Shown in pieces: positions 1 through 10,988 of a stretch of DNA of 64,000 nt. The notes under the pieces were generated by a model, which did no database searches, was not told the DNA's origin, and worked only from the letters and a program-made list of their open reading frames with translations. Both the position numbers and the translations under genes were made by a program. Every line of letters starts with the position of its first letter. Position 1 is the first letter of the stretch. Source of the DNA: Labia minor (lineage: Eukaryota > Arthropoda > Insecta > Dermaptera > Spongiphoridae); NCBI GenBank assembly GCA_963082975.1, contig OY720348.1, forward strand, positions 59,371,461-59,435,460. Reading direction: 5' to 3'.

Positions 1-573
1 AATTTGTATTGATTTAAATAACATATATTATATTTAAATTAAATTTAATTAATAATATTTATTAAACCAGCGCGTGTTTGGCTCTTTGTTGATGGCAACA
101 CGTCACGTATTGGCGCGTGATTTGCTAAAAATGTTAAAAAATTAATTCCAGTACTTTCAGCGATTCAATCAAGCTTGAAATTCTACATATATAACAGTTA
201 TATTCAATTTTTAATCATGTGAAAAACTATCAAACATATATCTTTATTTTTACGGTCACTTTAGAGTAAAAAAAAATAAAACGTTGTAGGTAATGACCCT
301 CTTCCGGATGAGCTACATTTCTCAAAACTACGAATTTTTAATAATGTCCATATACCAAATTTCATTATTCTAGCTTAAACCGTTTTTGCGTAATCTTGTC
401 TACATACATACATACATACATACATACATACATACACACACACAAACACAGACACAAAGAGAGACATTTTTCTTAACCTTAGTGAAAATGATTCAGGAAC
501 CTTAAAAACGTATAAAAACATCAAAATCTCGACATCGAAAATTTTAGTGATCGTAATACTATCTCTGGCGAGA
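1..573 (+). mobile_element. Family A element (Helentron-associated / HINE-like), 5' end cut by window
   Basis: First of about ten copies of a non-autonomous repeat that I call family A. Fixed order in all copies: a head with ACTATCTCGC, an AT-rich stretch, a GC-richer block (GCGCGTGTTTGGCTC), the motif CCAAATTTCATTATT...AAACCG, a (CATA)n/(CA)n tract, then CATCGAAAATTTTCG and a terminal ACTATCTC-TGGC-GAGATAGT hairpin. This copy starts within the head, carries about eight CATA units near 401-435, and ends in a mutated hairpin at 558-573. Subterminal inverted repeats, an internal microsatellite and a 3' hairpin match the architecture known for DINE-1/HINE elements. That class assignment is inference. 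Confidence 0.7.
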
Positions 574-720
574 CACATGTAAAACATGTATACTGAAAAT
601 GAACCCTCTGTAATTATTACATTAAAAAATATACTTGTCCAATTATTATGAATAATCTAAATTATCCTAATCTTTTCTTATAATTAATCCATATTTTATA
701 TATATTTAATTTATATATTC

Positions 721-804
721 ACAAACCTTCGAAACATATACAAACATCAAAATCTCGACATCGAAAATTTTCGTGATCGCAATACTATCTCTAGTGAGAT
801 AGTA
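721..804 (+). repeat. Family A 3'-end fragment
   Basis: About 80 bp matching only the last part of family A (CAAAATCTCGACATCGAAAA through AGTGAGATAGTAA). It lies 150 bp after the first copy, so it is a truncated copy or a partial tandem duplication of the 3' end. Confidence 0.65.
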
Positions 805-1188
805 AAAAATAATAAAAGTAACACTTATTAGATTAATTTGTCTTAAAAAGAAAAAAAGGAAATTAATTTAATTATTTTTTATTATTACAATTTATTAAAA
901 ATTATAATATTGAAAAAAATGATCCATTTGATTTAAACGATTGACGATTTTAAAGTGTTTATGTAGACATTTCAATCCTTCTTCGTATTACAAGAAATTA
1001 AAAGAGAATGTGAAATATGAATTTCTTGAAAGTTGTTTCTTTATTCTTCTTAAAAACAAAAAACATTTATATTTTATACATATAAAAATAATTACGTTTC
1101 GAAGTTCTTCGCCTAAAAAAAAAACAGACTTAAATTAATAATTATTTGAGAATAAAAATAAGAAATTGAAATTTTAGTTTTAATAATA

Positions 1189-1624
1189 CGAGGGCGGTCT
1201 GAAAACCAAGACATGACCAAGAAAAACGATGTTTTTCAATTTTTTGTTTGTTTTATTTTTCAAATTCAAGATAGCTGAGACCTGTACGATGTCAGCTGAA
1301 CGTGTGCGAAATATTTTGCAAAACCATTTGAATATGGAAAGCTGTGTGCAATGTGGGTGCGGTTAGATCAAAAATTGCTTCGAAAAACCATTTCTAACGA
1401 CAATATGGCTCTGTAGGCGTAATCCAAACGAATTTTTGCGTCGATTCATAACTGTTGATGAGACTTAAATTAAATTAAATCAAATTTAATTAATTAATTA
1501 AATTAATTAGAACACGGTTATGAGAAATGTATCAGTGTTGATGGAGATTATGTTGAAAAATATAGCAAAAAAAAAATTGAAAAACATCGTTTTTCTTGGC
1601 CAGGTCGGAAACTTTTCACCCTCG
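1189..1624 (+). mobile_element. Internally deleted, decayed mariner element
   Basis: Imperfect terminal inverted repeats of about 50 bp begin CGAGGG and end CCCTCG. They share the inner block AAGAAAAACGATGTTTTTCA and are flanked by TA on both sides (1187-1188 and 1625-1626), the usual Tc1/mariner target. Inside, a decayed reading frame keeps the mariner transposase hallmark FLRRFITVDET near 1430-1467. It has an internal stop, and most of the catalytic domain is missing. The element is non-functional. Confidence 0.8.
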
Positions 1625-1986
1625 TATAATAGAAATTTCTACAAATTGTTTTGGAGAATACATAAATTTCAATTGGTTTTATTCATCTCAAGATGGAGCG
1701 TTAATAATCAATCTAAAGCTTAATAATCGATCGTATAAAGGGATTTTGGAGTCGATACCGATTGGACGGAGGTATCTCAGGATAGGGACAGTAGTTGAAA
1801 TGTGGTTGCTGTGGTCTAAAACTATCAAGTGCAATAGCACCACTGATTGTGAGATAGATAGATCCATAGATTCATAATATATTTAAAAATATGATTAAGG
1901 TTTATTTATATAGTCTATTAATTAATTTTTATTTTAATGGAACTATTCTACTGTTTAAAAAAAAGAATATACAATTTATTAAAAAT

Positions 1987-2084
1987 ATTATATATATATA
2001 TATATATGGGATGACGTCACCAGGCAGGAGAAGAGTAACGAGTGGAAAGTTGGTTTTTGGTTTATTAAACGATTAAAGAATTCC

Positions 2085-2126
<42 letters not shown>
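1987..2126. repeat. Two (TA)n microsatellites around a short unique piece
   Basis: TA-dinucleotide runs at about 1990-2007 and 2087-2126. Between them is a GC-richer 30 bp piece containing a perfect TGACGTCA palindrome at 2012-2019, the same octamer carried in pairs by family B. Confidence 0.85.
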
Positions 2127-2130
<4 letters not shown>

Positions 2131-2303
2131 ACCTATTTTAATGAAATTAAACAAAATTGATTTATATTTTTTTTTTTTTGTATGTTGATTCCAATGATAC
2201 AATTTTTTTACCTTAACAATAATTATATATAATTAGCTGCAAAACCCGGCTTTAGAAGCGTAAAAAACTGTTTATTTGCATGAAATAAAAGGGCATATTT
2301 ATC

Positions 2304-2541
2304 TTAAAGAAATTTGATAGAAAACATTTTTTGAGTGTGTTCAAAAAAATTTTCCTCTTTGCCCACTCTGGAGCAGGCCACATGCAACTGCCCATGAGAA
2401 AAGCATGGTATCTGCAAGTCTATACCAGCAATCCCAAGAGACTGGCCCTGTGACTTGTTGATTGTCATACCAAAGCACAATTTCAAAAGGCCCTTCTGGC
2501 TCGGCTTGGAGATGATTGGGGTGGGGAGGTCGAGGCCTTGT
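2304..2541 (-). pseudogene. Helitron/Helentron Pif1-like helicase C-terminal fragment
   Basis: The minus strand encodes about 75 residues typical of the end of the helicase domain of Helitron Rep-Hel proteins: [20 protein letters not shown], then [19 protein letters not shown]. These are the last conserved helicase motifs of the PIF1/RecD2 fold (superfamily 1B). The frame is open from about 2539 down to the stop at 2304. No Rep domain or remaining helicase motifs are visible nearby, so this is a 5'-truncated remnant. It shows that an autonomous Helitron-type element has been active in this genome, which fits family A being its non-autonomous partner. It also resembles cellular PIF1, but the short ending and context favour the transposon. 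Confidence 0.8.
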
Positions 2542-3662
2542 TATTTAAAACTTGTTTTTTTCATATATATTTTAATTGAATTGATTTAATTTCTAATAAA
2601 AAAAATATATTTTGGAACGATACCTGTTTAAGAACCTTCCTCATGTAATTTTGTGTTCGTGTTCCAAATTTCACCTTATTTGGTTGTCTGGATCTTGAGT
2701 TATAAGGGAACATACAAACAAAAAGAAAGAGATATTTAATAATCGTATGTGTGCGTGTGTGTGCCTCGGACTAAGAAGTAAATATTATTGTATTATATAT
2801 GTATAATTTTTATTTTTTTTTTATTTTTATGAGTATAATACATTTAATAATAAATAATTGCAAGTTTCAAATATGGTTCGATGACTAAAAATAATTTATA
2901 GAATAATTTTATTTCTATAATAAAATTTATATTCACAAAGTTATTCGTATTACATGATTTTATCAATTTAATTCAAATAGTGATATTATTTTTTTTTTTT
3001 AAATGTAATTCATTTTTTAAATATTTCTTAAATTTATATAATAAGAATGTGTGAACTGAATGAATGAATAAATCCTTTGCTATTTTTTTTTATAAAGAAC
3101 TTAAAATATCTTCAAGTTTCTGAAATTTATGTTAAGTTAAATTTGAAAAATGTTAAAAATATGTAAAATCGAGGACCGGGTTCAATTGAAGCTTGCCTGG
3201 CCCTTTAACCGCTCGTAATGTTTCAAATGACATTCTATTATTTTTTCCAATTCAATGAAAGTAATGATTTTATTTCTTTTTTAAATTCAATCTTATTTCA
3301 TAATATTTGCTTCAATTGGTTAAGTATACTAAATCTCAAAACACAATAGATAGATTTTAAGAGAATCAAGGAGGATTAACGATTTATGTGTTAATTAATA
3401 AAAACAAATTTCTAAAAAGATGAGACAAGCATTTATTTTCCAATTCTATTGACACAATGAATATATAAACATGATAGGTTTTTATGAAATCACTCTACTT
3501 TCAAATTTATTGTTTATTTATATAATATTTTTCGTGAAAATGTATAATTAGAGAAATATGAAAATATAAATATCATATATTTATAGTGATTGTAAGTAAA
3601 TTAGAAAATTAATTATTAATTGTAATTTTTAATATTCTTATATTAATTATAATTAAATTAAA
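2542..3662. other. AT-rich region without recognised gene
   Basis: No coding signal was recognised. A short repeat-like patch at about 2625-2735 carries the CCAAATTTCA motif followed by TTATAAGGGAACATACAAAC, resembling the cassette in families A and B. The rest is AT-rich with homopolymer runs. Confidence 0.5.
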
Positions 3663-4010
3663 ATAAGTTGACCTGTGGCTAGGCACAAAACCAACCGACG
3701 GTTTGAAATAAATTAATTTCCAGCTACAGAAAAAATTTCAAATAATTTTAATATATCTATTAATGCAATAAAAAACAGACATGAATATAACATAAATATT
3801 TTTAATTATAATATATAAGGCGCTGGCTGTGACGTCATGAAGGACTGGGTGACGTCATATAATTTTAAATTAAGAAAAAACTAATGAAGATGATTTTTCC
3901 CGAGGATAAAACCAATACAAAGTGCATGATTCGTGGAAATATGTAAAAATCTTCACATGTGAAATTTGGTGTGAAAACAATACCTCCCTTACTATCGTCG
4001 GTCGGTAAAA
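3663..4010 (+). repeat. Family B interspersed repeat
   Basis: Starts with GTTGACCTGTGGCTAGGCAC, continues with AATTTCAAATAATTTTAATA and two perfect TGACGTCA octamers at 3830-3837 and 3850-3857, and ends in a CCCGAGGATAAAACCAATAC block and TGTGAAATTTGGTGTGAAAA. Other copies lie near 5590, 20290 and 28256 (reverse). It is non-coding; the class is unknown. Its core resembles family C, which has a different head. Confidence 0.7.
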
Positions 4011-4011
4011 A

Positions 4012-4775
4012 ACTGGAGTGTCTCCACTCGACTATCTCGCAAATTTGAAATTGATAATCAAGCTTTATCTAAATTTGAAAATTAATTAAAATTTTATTCT
4101 ATCTGATCATAGGATTTAAGGTTTTTAATATATGATCATATTGAAATAAGAAGACTTTAGCTTAATACTATATTTTTGTGAGTTGTGCAAATTTATCAAA
4201 TATCATTTGTTTTAGCTGCATTTACCTTTTATCATAGGTTTGGTAAAAATTAAATACGTTAGCAGGTACTTGACGGAGACGTAGCAATTGATGTACCCAT
4301 TTCATCTCTTATATGAGATGTTCAATATGTATACAATTACATATACGAATTTTTATATGGATAGTGCAATTTGAATATGTATTAAACAGGAATATTATAA
4401 TAAAATCGTATAGACATTTATAAATATTACCATTATTATATTATATTAACTTAATTCGATACTTTGAAAAATAAATCGAGAAATTTAATTTTAAAGCGCG
4501 TGTTTGGCTCTTTGTTGATGACACCACGTCACTTGTTGGCGCGTGATTGGCAGTCAACGTGTTAAAAAATTTAAAAAATTATTTCTGGTACTTTCAGCGA
4601 TTCAACCAAGCTGAAATTCTTATTATAGTAGTTTTATATAATTTTTATCCACACACACACACACAGACATTTTTCTCAACTTTAGTGAAAATGTCTCAGG
4701 GGCCTTCAAAACGTATAAAAACATCAAAATCTCGACATCGAAAATTTTTCTGATCACAATACTAGCGAAATAGTA
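4012..4775 (+). mobile_element. Family A copy split by about 440 bp of other DNA
   Basis: The family A head is at 4012-4055 (GGAGTGTCTCCACTCGACTA). The body resumes at about 4494 with GCGCGTGTTTGGCTC and runs to the 3' end near 4775, where the terminal hairpin is damaged (ACTAGCGAAATAGT). The intervening 4056-4493 matches no other copy seen here and could be an insertion or an alternative internal segment. The microsatellite is (CA)8 near 4652. Confidence 0.6.
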
Positions 4776-5450
4776 AAAATTTATATAAAAATCTGATAAG
4801 GTGATTAAGGGAGCCTCGGAAAATATCCGATTATTTAGGGAGCCGCAAACCAGAAAAGATTGGAATTCTCTGCTTTATTCAATATTAATACAATATTAGT
4901 TATTGTATTAAATTATCAAATATTTTTCTTATACTATATATTTGAAAAGAAATAAAATATATATTTAGTTGAGCCTATCGTCTTAGAAAAAAATTTAAGT
5001 TAATGTATAATTTATTTAAATTATTACATGTAGGTATACTAGAATTTATTTTATATAATTAATTAAAATTTTTTTATTTTTATTAATAAGTAATTTTCAT
5101 ACTTACTCTCGAACTCTTCCATTCCTTTTGAATACTCTCTCAGTGACCCCAACTCCGGCTTCACAGTTTACATACACGTATATACAAATAATTGTATATT
5201 CTAATAAATTAGATATTAGATACTTATTTTTAGCAAGTACCCAACATTTCGAATGAAAAACAAATAAACATAAAGACAAGTTCCATAACAATTTCAGCTT
5301 TTTCTTTTCTACAATTCCTTTTTATACAAAGGTTTTTCCTTGATAGTAAATTGGGGCACGTTATTTACTTTACATTACTTTATAGCACGGACATTGAAAA
5401 TTCATAATTGCATTTTGCATTAGTAAAATATTAGTAAAATTAAATAATTG
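4776..5450. other. AT-rich region without recognised gene
   Basis: No gene or repeat boundary recognised. A 62-codon open frame on the minus strand (5103-5291) has no family features and is probably chance. Confidence 0.45.
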
Positions 5451-5458
5451 GTTTAGAT

Positions 5459-6455
5459 CAGTGATTCTCAACCTGGGCGATATCGCCCCCTGGGGGGCGA
5501 TCGACATCTTAAAGGGGGCGATTATTTGACTATACGATTTTGGGGGGCGATAAGTTATTTTTGGGGGGCGAAATCATTTTCAACTCTAAAATAAGTTAAC
5601 CTGTGGCCAAGTCCGAACCGACCGACCGTTTGAAGTAAATTAATTTCCAGCTACAGAAACAATTTCAAATAATTTTAATATATCTATTAATGTAATAAAA
5701 AACAGATATGGATACATAAATAATAAATATAAACATTTTTAATTTTATTTTATTTATAATATATATATGCAAGACCAGGCTGTGACGTCATGAATGGCTG
5801 GATGACGTCATATAATTTTAAATCAAGAAAAAACTAATAAATATGATTTTCCCGAGGATAAAACCAATACAAAGTTTATGATTCGTGGTGATATATAAAA
5901 AAATCTCCTCGTGTGAAATTTGGTGTGAAAATAACCCTTCCCTTCCTATCGTCGATCGCTAATACTACCACTTCCGGTTGCACCAAAAGTTGATCAATTC
6001 ATCCCACTGAAGCATTAAGTAAATATACCAAATTTCATCAAAATCGGTTGAGCCGTTCAGGCTGTACACATCTATACGGACGGACGGACAGACATCATGC
6101 TAAAAATACTTTTTTCTGTTAAGAAAATGCATGATTCGTGGAGATATGTAAAAATCTCCACATGTGAAATTTGATGTGAAAAAAGGTAAGATGATTTTGC
6201 AAACAGGCGTTTTAAACTTTTCCTCTTTTTTCAATTTTTTTCAATAAGGTTCTAAAAAAAGGTCAGATGATTTTGCAATCAGGTTCTGAAACTCGATTTT
6301 TCAATATGGCTCTAAGTATCACCTAGTGTACCTACCTTAAATTAGGGATTATCATGCAATTTTTATCTGTAAAAATTTATAGGGGGGGGGGGGGGCGAAT
6401 TAAGAAGCGGGTCTTACAAAGGGGGCGTTTGGTCCAAAAAGGTTGAGAAACACTG
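5459..6455. mobile_element. hAT-like non-autonomous element with 8-bp target duplication
   Basis: Ends are CAGTGATTCTCAACC on the left and GGTTGAGAAACACTG on the right, an imperfect terminal inverted repeat typical of hAT. Both sides carry a perfect 8 bp duplication GTTTAGAT (5451-5458 and 6456-6463), the hAT signature length. Subterminal regions are G-rich with repeated GGGGGGCGA and one long G run at about 6373-6387. No transposase is present. A family B repeat occupies most of the interior. Confidence 0.85.
5590..6185 (+). repeat. Family B repeat nested in the hAT element
   Basis: Longest family B copy here. It has the CCTGTGGCCAAG head, TGACGTCA octamers at 5783-5790 and 5803-5810, the CCCGAGGATAAAACCAATAC block, then a tail with CCAAATTTCATCAAAATCGG, TTGAGCCGTTCAGG and a short ACGGACGGACGG tract. 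The tail motif is a known recurrent sequence in arthropod transposon 3' regions. A partial second tail (ATGATTCGTGGAGATATG) follows near 6129, suggesting internal duplication. Confidence 0.7.
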
Positions 6456-6463
6456 GTTTAGAT

Positions 6464-6900
6464 GATAAGGTAAGTAATTTTTTATTATTTTTATATTCTT
6501 TAATTCAATAGTTAATATTTCAAAGGATAAGAATCAGTTAGCGGACATGAATCGTCCAAGTATATATGATATGAAATGTTGATTCATGAAATAATTTTTA
6601 TAAATTTTAAAAAATTATTATTTTCCATTTTTTATAATTTAATTTTATACATATTTTTGCTATATACTATATTTAATAATATAAATAATATAATAATAAT
6701 TATTATTATTATATTAAATGAATCTACATGTAAATGTATCTAAACTGTAGGACAGATAAGTTATATTAATATTCATACATAATATTTATTATATTTTTAA
6801 TTTATAATCTGTTTTATGTATTATTAATTTAATATTATGGGCCACAGGAAAATTACTTTTTGTTTATGAATCGTGGTTCATTATTGCATTAACAACTATC

Positions 6901-6938
<38 letters not shown>

Positions 6939-7261
6939 GATAGCTGATGACATGGAGAAAGAATTTCCTCCTCTCACACCCTATATAGAAAAAAAAATTG
7001 TAAATAAAAAACATGAAATCAAAATTTTTTCAATTTTTAAAAATATATTTTTCCATTAGTGAATAACATGTTTTGAATAGTGAACAAATCAAAATAATCT
7101 AGTTTTATAAATTAAATTGGGCCATATTTGATTTACCCCCACTTTAACTTATTTTCTTCTTATCGGTTTATGATAAGGTCTAAATTGTGGTTAAGTAACC
7201 ACAAAAAGAGAGGGGAAAAGACATTAAAAGAGTTAAGCATTGAACCTGAACAATCACACTA
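6464..7261. other. AT-rich region with (TA)n tract
   Basis: A (TA)n tract lies at about 6903-6934. Nothing else was recognised. It becomes the upstream flank of the candidate promoter. Confidence 0.45.
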
Positions 7262-7439
7262 GTCATTTGGAGGCAGGCTGTTGCTAATTGCTCGTGTAGA
7301 CTTCGTGAACGCGTCAAGTGACCCCCGCCCCCGTTTATGTTCTTCCCCAATTCGTTCTAGCAGTGTATTCCAGTCGGTTATCTTCTCTCTTCATCTCTGC
7401 ACCAAGTCTCGTTTAATAAAAAAAACTCGACTCTAAAAG
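7262..7439 (+). promoter_or_regulatory. Candidate transglutaminase promoter and non-coding first exon
   Basis: A GC-richer island in AT-rich DNA. It contains a C-rich stretch (GACCCCCGCCCCCG, about 7320-7334), an initiator-like TTCCAGTCGG near 7367-7376, a pyrimidine-rich leader, and a good splice donor AAAAG|GTAAAC with the intron starting at 7440. Joined to the acceptor at 10988 it would place AAAAG directly before ATGG, a favourable start context with A at -3. This is the only convincing 5' exon candidate upstream of the first coding exon. It is inference without transcript support. Confidence 0.4.
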
Positions 7440-7974
7440 GTAAACCAATTGATTTATTCATTGAAATCATTTTTTACTTAGTTTCAATTAAATTTTAAAT
7501 TAATTTCATATTTATTTCGGTAATTATAAACCTTGATGAAATATTTACCTGTGAAAGGAGAAATTTAATTCACCTTCGGATTATCGAAATAATTATCTAC
7601 TCAAACAAACTTAAATTTAATTGGAAAGGATTGGATATGATCAATTGATAAATTCGATTATTATATTTATGGATATTAAAAAAATTAAAGAAAAAATGTA
7701 ATGTTATCCATTTTATCATATAAATTATTAAAGTAAAATTTTATTTAAACATTTATATTGAAAAAAATATATAAATATAAAATACAAATATGAGGCAAAG
7801 GGGGACGAAACACCAATAGTACGAAAAAATAATAATTTAATAAAAGTTTTCGTTTTTAAAATTAATAAAACTAAACTCCCAGAATAACAAATTTTTTTTT
7901 ATCGTTATTACTATTATGAATATTTTTTCTTCGTTGAATTATGTCATCGTGAGATAAAGAATATGCATTTAGAG

Positions 7975-8150
7975 GTCGGGAAAAGTTTCAATGTATTTTA
8001 AAATAAAATTCTTTGTAAAATTATATGACCGAAAATGGATGAAAATAATTGGGAGAAGATAAGAATTGAGGATTGGAAGAAATTAAATAGTTGGAGGAAT
8101 GTGATTGCTGCAGACAAGCATTTTCGGGTTCTGAATTTGAGATAGATTAA
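7975..8150. repeat. Interspersed repeat shared with 16689-16945
   Basis: Shares with the later copy the blocks AAATAAAATTCTTTGTAAAA, TTGGAGGAATGTG.TTGCTGC and GGTTCTGAATTTGAGATAGA. One plus-strand frame reads like the tail of a LINE reverse transcriptase (W-R-N-V-I-A-A-D). The match is short, so the LINE origin is tentative. Confidence 0.4.
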
Positions 8151-8230
8151 TTTTCAAAACGATTTTATTCTCAAAATCAGAGTATTATAATTATATTCAA
8201 AATTATTATATTTCAATAAAAAAAAAAAAA

Positions 8231-8568
8231 ATCTGGAGTGTCTCCCTTCGACTATCTCGCGAATTTGAATTGGATTAAATAACATATATTATATTTAAAT
8301 TAAATTTAATTAATTATAAATTATAAATTAAAATTAATTAATAATATTGTTTGGCTCTTTGTTGATAGCACCAAGTCACGTGCTGGCGCGTGATTAGCAT
8401 TCGTGTTAAAAAATTAATTCCGGTACTTTCAAAGTTTCAAACGAGCTGAAATTCTATATATAGCAGTTTTATACAATTTTTAATCGTGTGAAAAACTATC
8501 AAACATATATCTTTATTTTTACAGTCAGTTTAGAGGAAAAAAAATCAGGCGAGATAGTAAAAATACAT
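8231..8568 (+). mobile_element. Family A copy with internal deletion
   Basis: Complete head (CTGGAGTGTCTCC, then CGACTATCTCGCGAATTTG) and complete end (CAGGCGAGATAGTAAA). The middle from the AAAAC block through the microsatellite is deleted. It has the same deletion as the next copy, so the two form a shorter subfamily. Confidence 0.75.
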
Positions 8569-8603
8569 GACTACAAAATTGAATCAATAATGAATACAAA
8601 TAA

Positions 8604-8918
8604 TATCTCGCAAATTTGAATAGGATTAAATAACATATATTATATTTAAATTAAATTTAATTAATTATAAATTAAAATTAATAAATAATATTTATTAAAC
8701 CAGCTTGGCTCTTTGTTGATGGCACCATGTCACGTGCTGGCGCGTGATTGCCAGTCAACGTGTTAAAAAATTAATTCCGGTACTTTCAGCGATTCAATCA
8801 ACCTGAAATTCTATATATAGCAGTTTTATGCCATTTTTAATCATGTGAAAAACTATCAAACATATATCTTTATTTTTACAGTCAGTTTAGAGGGAAAAAA
8901 ATCAGGCGAGATAGTAAA
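8604..8918 (+). mobile_element. Family A copy, same short subfamily
   Basis: Starts at ATATCTCGCAAATTTG and ends at AATCAGGCGAGATAGTAAAA. It shares the internal deletion of the preceding copy and the flank AATATATGACTACAAAATTG, so the pair probably arose by tandem duplication including flanking DNA. Confidence 0.75.
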
Positions 8919-9867
8919 AATATATGACTACAAAATTGATTCAATAATGAATACAAATAATAATTCATTAAAATTTGAATTATAGTTAAGTATGTAATAA
9001 ATATTTTAGAAAATAATGAAAACAATAATAATTTTATTTTAATTTCACAATTTCCTAATAAACTATAAAATTAGTAATTAAGTTAAGTAAAAGAAAAAAA
9101 GATTATTTAAATTATTTATTTATTTTTGTGTAATATCTTCATCAATGAAAGTCAAAATTTATCATTACTATTTGTTTATAATAATAGAATAAATATATTG
9201 CTCTTTTAAGATAAATTAGAGGAATGGTTTTGATAGAGATTCTAATCTCTTTGGCTTTTCTCCAAAACATTGAGAGAGAGAACAAAAAAGAACTCTATTA
9301 AGAAACTTGGTGCGAAAACGAATCATTGATTGAGAAGGCAATTTGCTCACCATTTGGAGGATATAAAGCAAAAGCGATTTCGAAATGTCACCGAGTAATA
9401 GATTTGGACTAGAATACATATCTATAATAATATTATAAGGGATTGGAAAAAGTTTATAATCCCAAATAAATTTGTTATAATCTTAGTTTATAGTAAATTT
9501 GACTAGTTTCTAAACTCAATTGGCTTTGAATTCATTCAATTCTACTGGCGAGAATACAGTTTCATCAGAGAACATGAAAGGAAATCAATTTGGATTCAAG
9601 GAATTGTGTAGGTTGTAAAGATGGCTGGTTTTGAGTCCAGTTTGAATGGGTTCTTGACATTTACCTTGATCTTTGTTTCAATGACACAAACATTTCATCC
9701 AAAATTCAAAATGTCTAAAGATTATACTTAATTATTAAATACATATAAATATATAATATAATGAAGGAATGAAATGGGAGAGGTGAAATCTTGTGGTGAC
9801 AATTTCTTAATTCATCCTAATGGAAATGAGAATCTCGTTCATCATCTCAAATTATTTTTCTTACTTT
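8919..9867. other. AT-rich intronic or upstream DNA, no gene recognised
   Basis: The patch 9216-9700 is slightly GC-richer and holds a 67-codon minus-strand frame with no recognisable domain. I do not call a gene. Confidence 0.4.
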
Positions 9868-10508
9868 TTACTATCACGTCAGAGATAGTATTGCGATCAC
9901 AAAAATTTTCGATATCGAAATTTTGATGATTTTATACGGTTTGAAGGTCCCTGAGTCATTTTCATTAAGGTTGGGAAAATGTCTGTGTATCTGTCTGTGT
10001 CTGTATGTGTGTGTGTGTGTGTGTGTGTGTATGTAGAGAAGATTACTCAAAAACAGTTTGAGCTAGAAAAATTAAATTTGGTATACGGGCATTAGTTAAA
10101 ATTCGTAGTTTTTTAATAACTTTTGAGAAATGTAGCTCAACCAGAAGGGAGTCATTACCTACCAAGTTTTGATTTTTTTTTTCCTCTAAAATGACCGTAA
10201 AAATAAAGATATATGTTTGATAGTTTTTCACATGATTAAAAATTATATAAAACTGCTATATATAGAATTTCAGCTTGGTTGATTCGCTGAAAGTACCGGA
10301 ATTAATTTTTTAACACGACTGCAAATCACGCGCCAGCATGTGACATGGTGTCATCAACAAAGAGCCAAACACGCGCTAGTTCAATAAATATTCTTTATTA
10401 ATTTTAATTTATAATTTATAATTAATTAAATTTAATTTAAATATAATATATTATGTTATTTAATCCAATTCAAATTTGCGAGATAGTCGAGTGGAGATAC
10501 TCCAGCTT
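9868..10508 (-). mobile_element. Near full-length family A copy, reverse orientation
   Basis: Reads on the minus strand from the head (CGACTATCTCGCAAATTTG at the right end) to the terminal hairpin at the left. It contains all blocks, including a (GT)n tract of about 12 units at 10007-10031 as seen on the plus strand. At about 640 bp it is a good reference copy. It lies 480 bp upstream of the first coding exon. Confidence 0.8.
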
Positions 10509-10988
10509 ATTAATTAATAATTTTTTTAACGATTCTTTAATATATAAACCAATCTCAGAGAATGGGGTTGTAGTGGTCATTTATTATTCAAATCATGGCT
10601 TGAGAAAGAAATTGATTTTAAACAAAAATAAATTTGTATACATTTTCATGTTTAGCCTATTCTTTTTGGTTATTTCATTCTTCAATCCCTACCACTCAAT
10701 TCATCCCAGGGAAAGAAAGGGTACGATGAAAAAGTTATCTTTGAAATGAGATATTGTTAAGCTACTTTTGGAGAATAGTTAATTAAAATTATCATTCTTT
10801 GTTATTTGTTTTCTCGGTTTGTCTCAAATTACCTTTTTATATGATGTATGAAAAGAATTCAAATGAGAATCATTTTTTGATAAGTTCTTGAAAAATCCTG
10901 ACCTGAATAATTGACAACGTCCAAAAAAAAATATTAAATAAAAGCACAATTTTAATATTTAATGAATATTTGTAAATAATCTTTGCAG

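Noticed and set aside
401-441. CRISPR-like short repeats (CATA/CA tracts)
   Set aside because: Simple microsatellite inside a transposon; no spacers and a eukaryotic context.
375-587. 70-codon minus-strand ORF (and the similar frame at 17968-18150)
   Set aside because: Both are reading frames through the 3' part of family A and its microsatellite, not genes.
9216-9419. 67-codon minus-strand ORF in a GC-richer patch
   Set aside because: No domain, no splice or start support; length is expected by chance.
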